34,850 nt of DNA from Synechococcales cyanobacterium M55_K2018_004 (GTDB lineage: Bacteria > Cyanobacteriota > Cyanobacteriia > Elainellales > Elainellaceae). The stretch covers positions 1 to 34,850 of the forward strand of contig DVEB01000124.1 of assembly GCA_015295905.1 (NCBI GenBank), written 5' to 3'. The position numbers were made by a program, and so were the translations under genes. Below the pieces are notes generated by a model that worked only from the letters and a program-made list of their open reading frames with translations, was not told the origin of the DNA and searched no databases. Of the stretch, positions 25,601 to 31,970 are shown in pieces. Position 1 is the first letter of the stretch. Each line of letters begins with the position of its first letter.

Positions 25601-25880
25601 CCGCTCACGCAAGTTCTGGCTAGTAGCGGATGCAGAACTGATTGTCTATGGGGCAACGGAACCTGATGCTAAGGTTTACATTGCAGGGCGAGAAATTCCC
25701 CTCAACCCGGATGGCACCTTCCGCTTCCAGATGTCCTTCCAGGATGGGTTGATTGATTACCCAATTCTGGCGATCGCTGCCGATGGAGAGCAGTCTCGCG
25801 CCATCCACATGAAGTTCACCCGCGAGACCCCCAACCGCAACACCAACTCTAAAGAGGACGCCAAAGAAGAGCCGTTCTAA
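22644..25880 (+). CDS. Phosphate-binding-like / double DUF4912 protein with heptapeptide repeats
   Basis: This 1078-residue exported protein carries a signal peptide (MLRKSLSFAPLMVAIALSPI, likely cut after LAQ). Domains in order: a PstS-like periplasmic-binding domain, residues about 46-280 (VDGSASMARPNEDIKRRFE, then EVDVAAIGRPLSEAEL); a Pro/Ala-rich stretch; one membrane segment near 338-358 (LPIVILGALAGLGALVL); DUF4912 domain 1, about 437-541; a Pro/Ala-rich linker and a second Ala-rich stretch near 610-630; DUF4912 domain 2, about 670-774; a tandem array of 12 QHVPGSA-type units, residues 840-921; and a C-terminal beta-rich module from about 986. The ATG at 22644 is chosen because it starts the signal peptide. 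Substrate and role are unknown. It follows the glycan locus, but a functional link is unproven. Confidence 0.85.
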   Translation: MLRKSLSFAPLMVAIALSPIPGSLISYFAAPPTLAQTATPSPFVLPREIASGTTLRVDGSASMARPNEDIKRRFERRYPGTTVTLATDGSDQAIQKLLAGEVDVAAIGRPLSEAELAQGLVQVPIQREKIAIILGPDNPFQGNLTFDQFAQMFRGEITNWSEVGGPDLPVRFIDRPDDSDTRRALSTYQVFKGRPFETGATATQVADDQTATVIQALGNSGISYAIADQVVGQPNVRVLVMHGTLPDDPRYPYSQPRVYVYRGTPTPAVQGFLAFATVPPGQDPAEASAPVGAASPALPSPTPASPVTASPEAVPPATVAPSEAAVPPSTNIEGGIPGWLPIVILGALAGLGALVLRGRGGSAPPATSSAAAPSPPITPPSPAAVPPIATSTSTPTVSAPDATVAEPSGSIPAGAAIAGAGLAGAAVVGAAITTPKSRIVLTPRNYADAYAYWEAPEAHKAEVRAQGGKDLKLRIYDVTGLDPEGTLPVAYQEYAVAEEDVDRHVPIMTSDRDYLAELGYTTPDRQWLPLARSNSVRVSAAPGVAAIAPEPASTSPVEAPAAAPPAVAAPPAPPISPLPAPEPEVAPVAEPPTPQPVAEAVAETVDPSLALGAAALAAGAGAVLASRDDEDEQSHVEAAKFDVGQTDLSSEQLADVDEGLPDLPDGYGESRIVLLPRDPQWAYTYWDTPNEHKLALRQQGGEHLALRLMDVTGIDLNVQHPHSIQQYDCDELARDWYLPIPVSDRDYLVEIGYLAADGRWLLLARSNTVRVPPVFPSDWHEDLFMTLSWDESLEGRTFITLVPPGQRVTDTGNPIYDEIFGLAESAESQRVAGSLFGSMQHVPGSHVPGSAQHVPGSAQHVPGSAQHVPGSAQHVPGSVQHVPGSVQHVPGSVQRVPVSVQRVPVSVQHVPGSVQHVPGSAFGSMQMASGAALSSVPITRVPPIPAPGITPVSSYVFPSGVGMGVVPTFSGLTMSGVGVFGSMPPIRSRKFWLVADAELIVYGATEPDAKVYIAGREIPLNPDGTFRFQMSFQDGLIDYPILAIAADGEQSRAIHMKFTRETPNRNTNSKEDAKEEPF
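25161..25406 (+). repeat. Coding minisatellite, twelve 18-21-bp units
   Basis: Twelve in-frame units encode (Q)HVPGS(A/V). Ten are 7 codons long; the first two are 6. Units read close to CAGCATGTGCCCGGTTCAGCG, and neighbouring units share third-position variants (GTGCCCGGT, then GTGCCTGGT, then two identical RVPVS units), showing spread by duplication and conversion. The array lies between the second DUF4912 domain and the C-terminal beta-rich module. Confidence 0.95.
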
Positions 25881-25910
25881 TGCGGGATGCCTGCGTTACA
25901 TAACATAATG

Positions 25911-25963
25911 AGTGTTCTGGTGATGAAGTACACACGCAACGTCCACTTCATCGCCAGAACACT
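25911..25963. terminator. Long stem-loop downstream of the DUF4912 gene
   Basis: Arms of 19 bases (25911-25929 and 25945-25963), AGTGTTCTGGTGATGAAGT and its complement with one G-T pair, enclose a 15-base loop. It begins 31 bp after the stop codon at 25880. There is no T-run, so intrinsic termination is uncertain; RNA stabilisation or a small palindromic element are alternatives. Confidence 0.45.
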
Positions 25964-26055
25964 GCTACGTTACGGGTGAATGTTGAAGGCGCACCGTCGG
26001 GTTGCCACAATCTCAAATCACACGTCCAATCCCAAGTCCAAAGAGCATTACAACT

Positions 26056-26982
26056 ATGAAATCCCTTCGCCGCTTGCTTATCTTTCCGCTTTTGATGCTG
26101 TTCACTGCTCTGCTGGTTGTGGCCTGCGCCAGCGGCGGCACTAATTCAGGTGCAACGGGTAGCAATTCTACGGCCCCGATTAAGGTCGGCTCGAAAGACT
26201 TTACAGAACAGTTCATCATTGGCGAAATGTACGCGTTGGTGCTGGAAAAAGCAGGATTTACGGTGGAGCGAAAACTCAATCTGGGGGGCACACCCGTCGC
26301 CCAGGCAGGCTTACAGAGCGGAGAAATTGATCTCTACCCCGAATACACAGGGACAGGGCTGTTGACTGTCCTAAAGCTGCCTGCCCAGAGTGATCAGAAG
26401 GCTGTTTTTGAGGCAGTCTCTAAAGGCTACAAAGAGCAATTCAATTTGGTCTGGCTTGACCCTGCCCCCATGAATAACACCCAGGCCCTTGCCATGACCC
26501 AGGAAGGGTCTCAAAAGTTTGGCGTGAAAACCATTTCTGACATGGTGGCGAAAGCCAGTGAGTTGGTTATGATTGGGCCGCCTGAATTTGAAGTGCGAGA
26601 AGATGGGCTACCGGGCATCAAAGCAAAGTATGGAGAGTTTACTCTCAAGGAGTATAAGGCCGTTGATCCGGGCCTCCGGTATAAGGGCCTGGTTGACGGA
26701 GAAGCGGATGTGGCAGTTGCCTTTGGCACCGACGGGCAGATTAGTGCTAACAATTTAGTGGTGCTAGAGGATGATAAGAAACTGTTTCCCCCCTACCAAG
26801 TTGCGCCTGTTGTCCGCCAACAAACTCTAGATGCCAACCCTGGTCTTGCCGACGCCTTGAATCAACTCGCTCCTAAGTTGACTGACGACACCATGCGTCG
26901 CCTCAACTACGAGGTTGATGGGAAACAACGGGAACCGGCTGAGGTGGCGAAGGAATTTCTGACTCAGGCGGGTATGTTGTAG
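26056..26982 (+). CDS. Osmoprotectant (glycine betaine/choline) ABC transporter substrate-binding lipoprotein
   Basis: This 308-residue lipoprotein begins MKSLRRLLIFPLLMLFTALL and has lipobox VVAC with Cys24. The mature part is an OpuAC-type binding domain: IKVGSKDFTEQFIIGEMYAL, LNLGGTPVAQAGLQSGEIDL, YPEYTGTGLLTVL, and VAVAFGTDGQISANNLVVL. These are the hallmarks of OpuCC/OsmF/YehZ-type proteins that bind betaine, choline or similar quaternary amines and deliver them to a permease. The ATG at 26056 places the signal peptide at the N-terminus; an in-frame upstream codon does not. It is followed after 141 bp by the matching ATPase gene, but no permease gene is in between or nearby. Confidence 0.92.
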   Translation: MKSLRRLLIFPLLMLFTALLVVACASGGTNSGATGSNSTAPIKVGSKDFTEQFIIGEMYALVLEKAGFTVERKLNLGGTPVAQAGLQSGEIDLYPEYTGTGLLTVLKLPAQSDQKAVFEAVSKGYKEQFNLVWLDPAPMNNTQALAMTQEGSQKFGVKTISDMVAKASELVMIGPPEFEVREDGLPGIKAKYGEFTLKEYKAVDPGLRYKGLVDGEADVAVAFGTDGQISANNLVVLEDDKKLFPPYQVAPVVRQQTLDANPGLADALNQLAPKLTDDTMRRLNYEVDGKQREPAEVAKEFLTQAGML

Positions 26983-27123
26983 ACAGGGTTGGTGATTTTT
27001 GGGGGCGTTGTGTTGTCGCTCAACGATGACACAGCGCCACACCAGCTTCCCTTCGTTCCTGGTTGACCTCAAGGTTCGCGCTTCTTTGACTGTGCCACCC
27101 TCACTGACCCATTCTCATCGCCT

Positions 27124-28080
27124 GTGACTGCTATTCAATTTGACCAAGTTTCACTACGCTTTCCGGGAACTTCTCGCTGGGCGGTTGACCACTGTAGTTG
27201 TGAGGTGGAAGCAGGAAAATTGGTGGTCATTTTGGGTCCCTCTGGCTGTGGCAAGACAACCTTGCTGAAGATGGTGAACCGCCTCTACGAACCGACGTCG
27301 GGTACGATTTACTTGCACGGTCATGATATTCGGCGGATCCAGTCCACCAAACTACGCCAACAAATTGGCTATGTCATTCAGCAGTCTGGTCTGTTCCCTC
27401 ACATGACGGTGGCTCAAAACGTGGCCGTGGTTCCCAGTCTGCTGGGGTGGTCGCGGGCCAAGATTCAGTCCCGCATTGATGAACTTCTGACTTTGGTAAA
27501 GCTGCCGCCAGAGGAGTATCGCGATCGCTTTCCGGCTCAACTTTCGGGGGGGCAACAGCAGCGAGTTGGGCTAGCTCGTGCCTTGGCAGGTGATCCCCAG
27601 GTGATGTTGATGGATGAACCCTTTGGGGCGATCGATGCCATCACTCGGGCCAGCCTCCAGGATGAAATTCTGCGACTGCAACGGCAGCTTCAGAAAACTA
27701 TCCTGTTCGTCTCTCACGATGTGGAGGAAGCGCTGCGGCTAGCCGATCGCATTCTAATCATGCGGAATGGTCAGATTGTCCAGTATGATACTCCTTTTAA
27801 CATCCTGACTCGCCCAGTCGATCGCTTCGTGCATGACTTGGTGGGAGCCGATGATATGGTGCGCCAGCTCAGTTTGCTGCGGGTTGAATCGGCCATGATC
27901 GACATGGCCGGTAACTATCCGCCATCTAACCCCACCATTACTCCCAACGACAGCTTGCGTCATGCGCTTTCCCTGATCCTGAAGACGGGCGCACAGCAGT
28001 TAACCGTCCTGGAGGATGGCGCCCCCATTGGCATTCTGACGCTGGAGCATATCCGAGATTCCGCCAGCGCCAGTGTTTAA
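27124..28080 (+). CDS. Osmoprotectant ABC transporter ATP-binding protein (OpuCA-like)
   Basis: This 318-residue ATPase should drive betaine/choline-type uptake. Walker A is GPSGCGKTTLLK, the Q-loop is in GYVIQQSGLFPHMTV, the signature is LSGGQQQRVGLARALAG, Walker B is VMLMDEPFGAID and the switch is VSHDVEEALRLADRI. The C-terminal 80 residues (NDSLRHALSLILKTGAQQLT...LEDGAPIGILTLEHI) look like a single shortened CBS-type regulatory unit, whereas many OpuCA proteins have a tandem CBS pair. Translation starts at GTG 27124. It ends 15 bp before the flavoprotein gene, implying one operon. The permease is not present here. Confidence 0.9.
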   Translation: MTAIQFDQVSLRFPGTSRWAVDHCSCEVEAGKLVVILGPSGCGKTTLLKMVNRLYEPTSGTIYLHGHDIRRIQSTKLRQQIGYVIQQSGLFPHMTVAQNVAVVPSLLGWSRAKIQSRIDELLTLVKLPPEEYRDRFPAQLSGGQQQRVGLARALAGDPQVMLMDEPFGAIDAITRASLQDEILRLQRQLQKTILFVSHDVEEALRLADRILIMRNGQIVQYDTPFNILTRPVDRFVHDLVGADDMVRQLSLLRVESAMIDMAGNYPPSNPTITPNDSLRHALSLILKTGAQQLTVLEDGAPIGILTLEHIRDSASASV

Positions 28081-28095
28081 CCAAGAGAGGGCAGG

Positions 28096-29550
28096 ATGAG
28101 CGTTGAGTATGACTTGGTGATTGTGGGCGGGACGCGGGTTGCACGGGAGGCCGCGATCGCAACTGCTGTCCGTAAAGCGCGAGTTGCCCTAGTGGATCCT
28201 ACTCTGCAACCCAACTCCTTGGATTGGAGTGCACCACCACCGCTAGTCACCCAGGCACTCGTTGAAATCGTTAATAAAGCACACCAGGCGCGACGGCTCA
28301 GTCAGACGGGATTGATCCGACCCATCACCCAGGGGGTGTCCTGGCCTGCCGCATGGGACTGGGCACGGCACACGGCGGAACAGGTCTGGCGGGAGCGATC
28401 GCTGACTCAACTGGCCACCAGTGGCGTGGATGCGATTGCCGCTAGGGGTGAGTTTGTCCGCCGTCCTCGTCTGGCGTTTGTGGCTGGCGATCGTCTGCTG
28501 CGATCGCGCACGTTTCTCCTAGCTCCCGCTTGGGCTACCCAAATTCCTAGCATTGATGGACTGGCCACAGTCTCTCCGTGGACGCCAGCAACCCTGTGGG
28601 CCGCTCCTACCGCGCCGCCTCTGCCGCAGACATTAGTCGTGCTAGGAGAAGGTGCGATCGCCCTGGAACTGGCTCAAACGTTCAATCGGTTAGGTAGTCA
28701 AGTCACCCTTGTGACGACTGGAGAACGGCTTTTGCCCCAGGCAGACTTGGACGTGAGCCACTTGCTGCAGGCCCAATTGGAGGCGGAGGGAGTGACCATC
28801 CTCAGCCACACCCCTATTACCCAGGTGCGATCGCTGGAGGGAAAAAAGTGGATGCAGGTTGGCCCGCGTGCCCTGGAAGCTGATGAAATCCTGATCGCCA
28901 ATTGGTCTGCGCCACAGCTTGAGGGACTTAACCTGGAAGGGGCAGAGGTGCAACACAGTGCCACGGCCATCGTCGTCAACTCCCGACTGCAAACGACAAA
29001 TCCCCGCATTTATGCCTGTGGCAGCAGCGCCAGCCGGGCGTTGTCCGAGGCGATTGCCCAGGCAGAGGTTCACACCATCCTCCGCAACGCCCTGTTTTTG
29101 CCGCTGTTTTCCTTTCGGGAGAAGGCCTTCGCTCATTTTGTTGCTACCGATCCTCCCTTTGCCCAGGTGGGCTTGACCGCAGCCCAGGCGAGCCAACAGT
29201 TGGGGCGAGACTTGCAGCCTGTGAACATTCCCCTCAAGCAGGTGGGGATCGCTCAGCTCCGCAATGAAATCACCGGATTTTGCAAGCTAGTAGTTGACCC
29301 ACGCGGATACCTGCTGGGGGCACAGGTTGTGGGATCTCAAGCTAGGGAAATTGCCGAGTTGTTGGCGGTCGTCATGCGATCGCGTCAAACAATCACGACC
29401 TTAGAACAAGTCTCCGGTGGCACGTCTTCCTTTGCCAGTATGCTCCAGATGGCAGCGATCGCATGGCAGCAGCAGGAACTAAAGCGCGATCGCACCTGGC
29501 AAGACTGGCTAGAGGGATGGTTCGACTTTCGCCGTGCCCGTGCCCGTTGA
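28096..29550 (+). CDS. Disulfide-reductase-like flavoprotein lacking redox cysteines
   Basis: This 484-residue protein has the two-dinucleotide-binding layout of the pyridine nucleotide-disulfide oxidoreductases (mercuric reductase, lipoamide dehydrogenase). Regions: N-terminal FAD site YDLVIVGGTRVAREAAIAT, the NAD(P)H site VVLGEGAIALELAQTFNRLG, FAD site 2 IYACGSSASRALSEAIAQA, and a dimerisation domain with VGLTAAQASQQLGRD and GYLLGAQVVGSQAREIAEL. The N-terminal CxxxxC is missing, and the usual C-terminal His-Pro...Glu base is replaced by VSGGTSSFASML; only two cysteines occur in the whole protein. A strong ribosome site, GAGAGGGCAGG, precedes the ATG. The enzyme must use another chemistry or act in a non-catalytic role. 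Confidence 0.85.
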   Translation: MSVEYDLVIVGGTRVAREAAIATAVRKARVALVDPTLQPNSLDWSAPPPLVTQALVEIVNKAHQARRLSQTGLIRPITQGVSWPAAWDWARHTAEQVWRERSLTQLATSGVDAIAARGEFVRRPRLAFVAGDRLLRSRTFLLAPAWATQIPSIDGLATVSPWTPATLWAAPTAPPLPQTLVVLGEGAIALELAQTFNRLGSQVTLVTTGERLLPQADLDVSHLLQAQLEAEGVTILSHTPITQVRSLEGKKWMQVGPRALEADEILIANWSAPQLEGLNLEGAEVQHSATAIVVNSRLQTTNPRIYACGSSASRALSEAIAQAEVHTILRNALFLPLFSFREKAFAHFVATDPPFAQVGLTAAQASQQLGRDLQPVNIPLKQVGIAQLRNEITGFCKLVVDPRGYLLGAQVVGSQAREIAELLAVVMRSRQTITTLEQVSGGTSSFASMLQMAAIAWQQQELKRDRTWQDWLEGWFDFRRARAR

Positions 29551-29558
29551 GTGCTCAC

Positions 29559-29684
29559 TAACGTGAATTCCGGATACGCTGAACCTCTTGCTTTTTCCTG
29601 CATGTCATGCAGGAAAAAGCAAGAGGTTTGGGGCGCCGCGCACGGCGCGGTGCCCCAAACCTCTCTTAACCAGAACTGACATTA
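29559..29684 (+). repeat. Double-hairpin MITE-like element, copy 4
   Basis: This is a 126-bp copy, the same length as copy 2, with termini TAACGTGAATTCCGGATACG and TTAACCAGAACTGACATTA. Hairpin 1 is a perfect 23-bp stem (29582-29604 with 29606-29628) with a 1-base spacer. Hairpin 2 (29622-29641 with 29645-29664) has one G-T pair. The segment 29622-29628 takes part in both stems, so they cannot both form fully. The element fills the 135-bp gap between two convergent genes: it begins 9 bp after the flavoprotein stop and ends 1 bp before the amidotransferase stop. Confidence 0.92.
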
Positions 29685-29685
29685 A

Positions 29686-30402
29686 CTAGGCTGCGGATCG
29701 TTCCAGTCGTTGATCCCGGCCTAACCAATGGGGCAAAAACTGACGGAGCCAGCGTTCCACGGTTAAACCATACCGCTCGTGCTGTATCCGTTGCTCCGAT
29801 ACAGGTTGGGCCTCAGGCCGTTTTAGGTGGTCTGCCGCAACCGTCGTCCAGCGTTCCATCATCTCACGGGTCATCTCAGGGTGAAACTGCACCCCATACG
29901 CCGAATCGCCGTAACGATAGGCTTGGTTCTCGAAGGGATCGCCAACCGCAAGCCGCACTGCTCCGTGGGGGATCTCAAATCCTTCCCGGTGCCAGTGGTA
30001 GACCGATTGCAACCGCCCAAACTCGGCCTCGCCTGCGGAGGTAGGCTGAATTGGACGGTAGCCAATCTCCATAATGTCGTCAGGATGGGGAGCTACCTTT
30101 GCCCCCAGCACTCGTGCCAGCAGTTGTGCGCCTAAACAAATGCCTAGGTAAGGCTTACCAGATTCTAAGGCCGTGGGAATCCAGTCTAGCTCAGTGCGAA
30201 TGAAGGGAAGGGTTTGGTCATCGTTTGCACTCATGGGGCCGCCAAAAACGATGGTGGCGCAATGGTGGTCAAGGGTGTCGGGGAGAGCATGACCGATCCC
30301 CGGACACCGGATGTCCAATTGATAGCCTTGCTCTCGCAAGACTTGCCCGATCAGTCCGGGGGTTGAGGTGGCTTGGTGGACAATAATCAGAACCTGTTTC
30401 AC
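29686..30402 (-). CDS. Class I glutamine amidotransferase-like protein
   Basis: This protein of about 238 residues belongs to the GMP-synthase/PuuD-type glutamine amidotransferases. The nucleophile elbow is YLGICLGAQLLA with Cys89, and the catalytic His-Glu pair is in VQFHPEMTREMMERW. An oxyanion-side motif TIVFGGPMSANDD is also present. It releases ammonia from glutamine for a partner synthase or acts on small gamma-glutamyl compounds; the partner is unknown. The start is not an ATG: GTG at 30402 is preferred, TTG at 30411 is possible. The stop codon abuts the copy 4 repeat element. It ends convergently against the flavoprotein gene. Confidence 0.85.
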   Translation of the reverse strand: MKQVLIIVHQATSTPGLIGQVLREQGYQLDIRCPGIGHALPDTLDHHCATIVFGGPMSANDDQTLPFIRTELDWIPTALESGKPYLGICLGAQLLARVLGAKVAPHPDDIMEIGYRPIQPTSAGEAEFGRLQSVYHWHREGFEIPHGAVRLAVGDPFENQAYRYGDSAYGVQFHPEMTREMMERWTTVAADHLKRPEAQPVSEQRIQHERYGLTVERWLRQFLPHWLGRDQRLERSAA

Positions 30403-30605
30403 GCTGTGCAATGGAGATCACGGAATCCTTAATGATTGTACGTAATACCTTGGCGTAAATTGGCGCTGTCCGGAGTGGCGATCGCTACCAAATTGACATT
30501 GAGGCCAAATTGCACGAAAACGATCGCGATGCAAGGCATTCCCATGACTTTCGCCCTTTCAACCAGCAGCGCTACACAAGTCGTGAAATCAGGCCAAAAT
30601 CTAGA

Positions 30606-30899
30606 CTACAGGTACTGACTAATGTCTTCGCCACAGTCATCTGCTAAGTAGCAGAGTGCTCGATAGCGAAGAGCCACAAACTCGTCGTAGAAGGGATTGA
30701 GCTTACACAGGGGAGGAATATGAGCGACCTTGTGGCCAAACACTTTGATATCACGTTCAAAGGGACACTGGGCTGGGATCCATTTGACGATCCAGTGTGC
30801 TCTTGATGGGCTGGCTATAGGTAGGTTGGCAAGCCACTGTCGGACAGGGTGCAGTGGATGGAAGCAACCAGAACCATGAAATGAAGTTGAGAAATTCAT
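30606..30899 (-). CDS. Mo-dependent nitrogenase C-terminal domain protein
   Basis: This 97-residue protein matches the Mo-dependent nitrogenase C-terminal domain family. Key segments are PVRQWLANLPIASPSRAHWI, IPAQCPFERDIKVFGHKVAH, IPPLCKLNPFYDEFVALRYR and ALCYLADDCGEDISQYL. The conserved CPFERDI and PPLCKLNP motifs are intact, with four cysteines in order. Stand-alone proteins of this family are common in cyanobacteria, and their function is not established. The presence of this gene does not by itself prove nitrogen fixation; no nif genes are in the window. It lies on the minus strand, 203 bp upstream of the amidotransferase start. Confidence 0.85.
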   Translation of the reverse strand: MNFSTSFHGSGCFHPLHPVRQWLANLPIASPSRAHWIVKWIPAQCPFERDIKVFGHKVAHIPPLCKLNPFYDEFVALRYRALCYLADDCGEDISQYL

Positions 30900-31154
30900 A
30901 CGCTCGTAGGCTGGAGCGATCGGACATCGCTCTACGCATTGAAGGTTCTAAGCACAAGATACAGACAGAACTGTAATGAATCGGTAAAGCAAACTTGGGA
31001 GAAGGTGTTTTTTTACCGAACTTGAGGATGTCTTTGGGATCAGAGGTGATCCCCATGCAGCGTTTCCATCCAAGCTACAGGAATATTGACTCACAGAGCT
31101 ACTGATCTAAAGGATGCACGTTGAGATGAGAGTGACAAGGTGTGCAATTCTCAT

Positions 31155-31395
31155 CTAAAAATGTATTCCCAGATCAAGCAGTGCCAATGCCATGCAGACA
31201 GACAACCAACGTACTAGAATCCAGAATTGATAGCGGGGATCAAGAATTTTGGTCGATCTGAAGGAAGGAAACGAATCGATGAACAACAAGATGAAAATGA
31301 TGTTGAGCCGTGTTTTTTGGCAGAGGAGCGCGTTGAAGGGCAAGAACACCCAATAGCATCAGAGTGAGCGTGACCGCGTTCTTGATTCGTTGCAT
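31155..31395 (-). pseudogene. Frameshifted small membrane protein (HpsJ-like?)
   Basis: A good ribosome site, GGAGGGTAGTCG, precedes ATG at 31395, opening MQRIKNAVTLTLMLLGVLAL, a hydrophobic N-terminus. That frame continues to SFLQIDQN and stops at 31240. The adjacent frame then continues as TKILDPRYQFWILVRWLSVC followed by MALALLDLGIHF and a stop at 31155. Removing one base near 31255 would join the two into a protein of about 80 residues with two hydrophobic segments. The DPRYQFWILVRWL part recalls small cyanobacterial HpsJ-like proteins from memory only. It could be a decayed gene or a sequencing error. Confidence 0.35.
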
Positions 31396-31891
31396 TCGAC
31401 TACCCTCCAGGAACTTGGCGATCGCTTGCTACGGGTTGAAGTCGCAAACACGACAATCCTACCGTTGTCAGCAGAAAGTTGCTTCATCCGATAGTGCTAT
31501 CCAACTAGAGGACGTGACGCTCTGCTCAAGGACTGAGTTCCTCCAAATCAACATAAGGAAGATAGATGTTGAATCGTCTCCCTCTTTATTATCGTCAATA
31601 GAATCCAGGACTGTCTAATTCAAAAACGTGAAGACCCGACACAGCCAAGCTTATATGACTGATGAATTAGGTCGTCCACAATGACTAATACCTTTGATAA
31701 ACACCAATGATGAACGCCAACATGACATTATTCGATAGAACTGAAATCACAGCAACCAGAATTTAAACATTCGATTTAAACAATCGATCTGTTGATTAAA
31801 CAGCCCATGAGTCCTTCCCTGTATATGGCGCTACGCACTCATGACGTCACACGCGTTTTGTGGGTACATGTCATGTTTGAGATGCTCGGCT

Positions 31892-31918
31892 CCCCTGTTC
31901 CCAAGTTGGGAGCAGGGG
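31892..31918. terminator. Hairpin in the acnB 3' region
   Basis: CCCCTGTTCCCAA (31892-31904) pairs with TTGGGAGCAGGGG (31906-31918), with one G-T pair and a single-base spacer. It lies 52 bp beyond the acnB stop on the transcript. The palindrome resembles CCCCTCTCCCAATTGGGAG-type repeats found between cyanobacterial genes. No T-run follows, so termination is inferred from position. Confidence 0.45.
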
Positions 31919-31970
31919 CTGGGGGATGAGGGCCCGCAAAGGTGACATGCTCTCAGCTTTATCCCTGTTC

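Larger units (their letters stand above)
30900..31970. other. Gene-poor region, about 1.07 kb
   Basis: No intact gene is convincing here. The region contains an 8-bp stem-loop (AGATGAGA at 31124-31131 and its complement at 31149-31156), a probable frameshifted small gene (31155-31395, minus), an AT-rich block (about 31640-31800) and a 13-bp hairpin 3' of acnB (31892-31918). The open frames on the plus strand (for example 31364-31618) have no plausible start, ribosome site or recognisable sequence. Confidence 0.6.

Noticed and set aside
30436-30618. 60-codon plus-strand frame beginning MYVIPWRKLALSG.
   Set aside because: No ribosome site, no recognised pattern, and odd composition; probably chance.
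31261-31360. A 25-codon plus-strand frame (MNNKMKMMLSRVF...) preceded by AAGGAAGGA.
   Set aside because: The ribosome site is good, but the frame is tiny and antisense to the probable frameshifted gene; no evidence of a real peptide.
31364-31618. 84-codon plus-strand frame in the gene-poor region.
   Set aside because: GTG start with no ribosome site, unremarkable sequence, and it overlaps a better-supported minus-strand frame.
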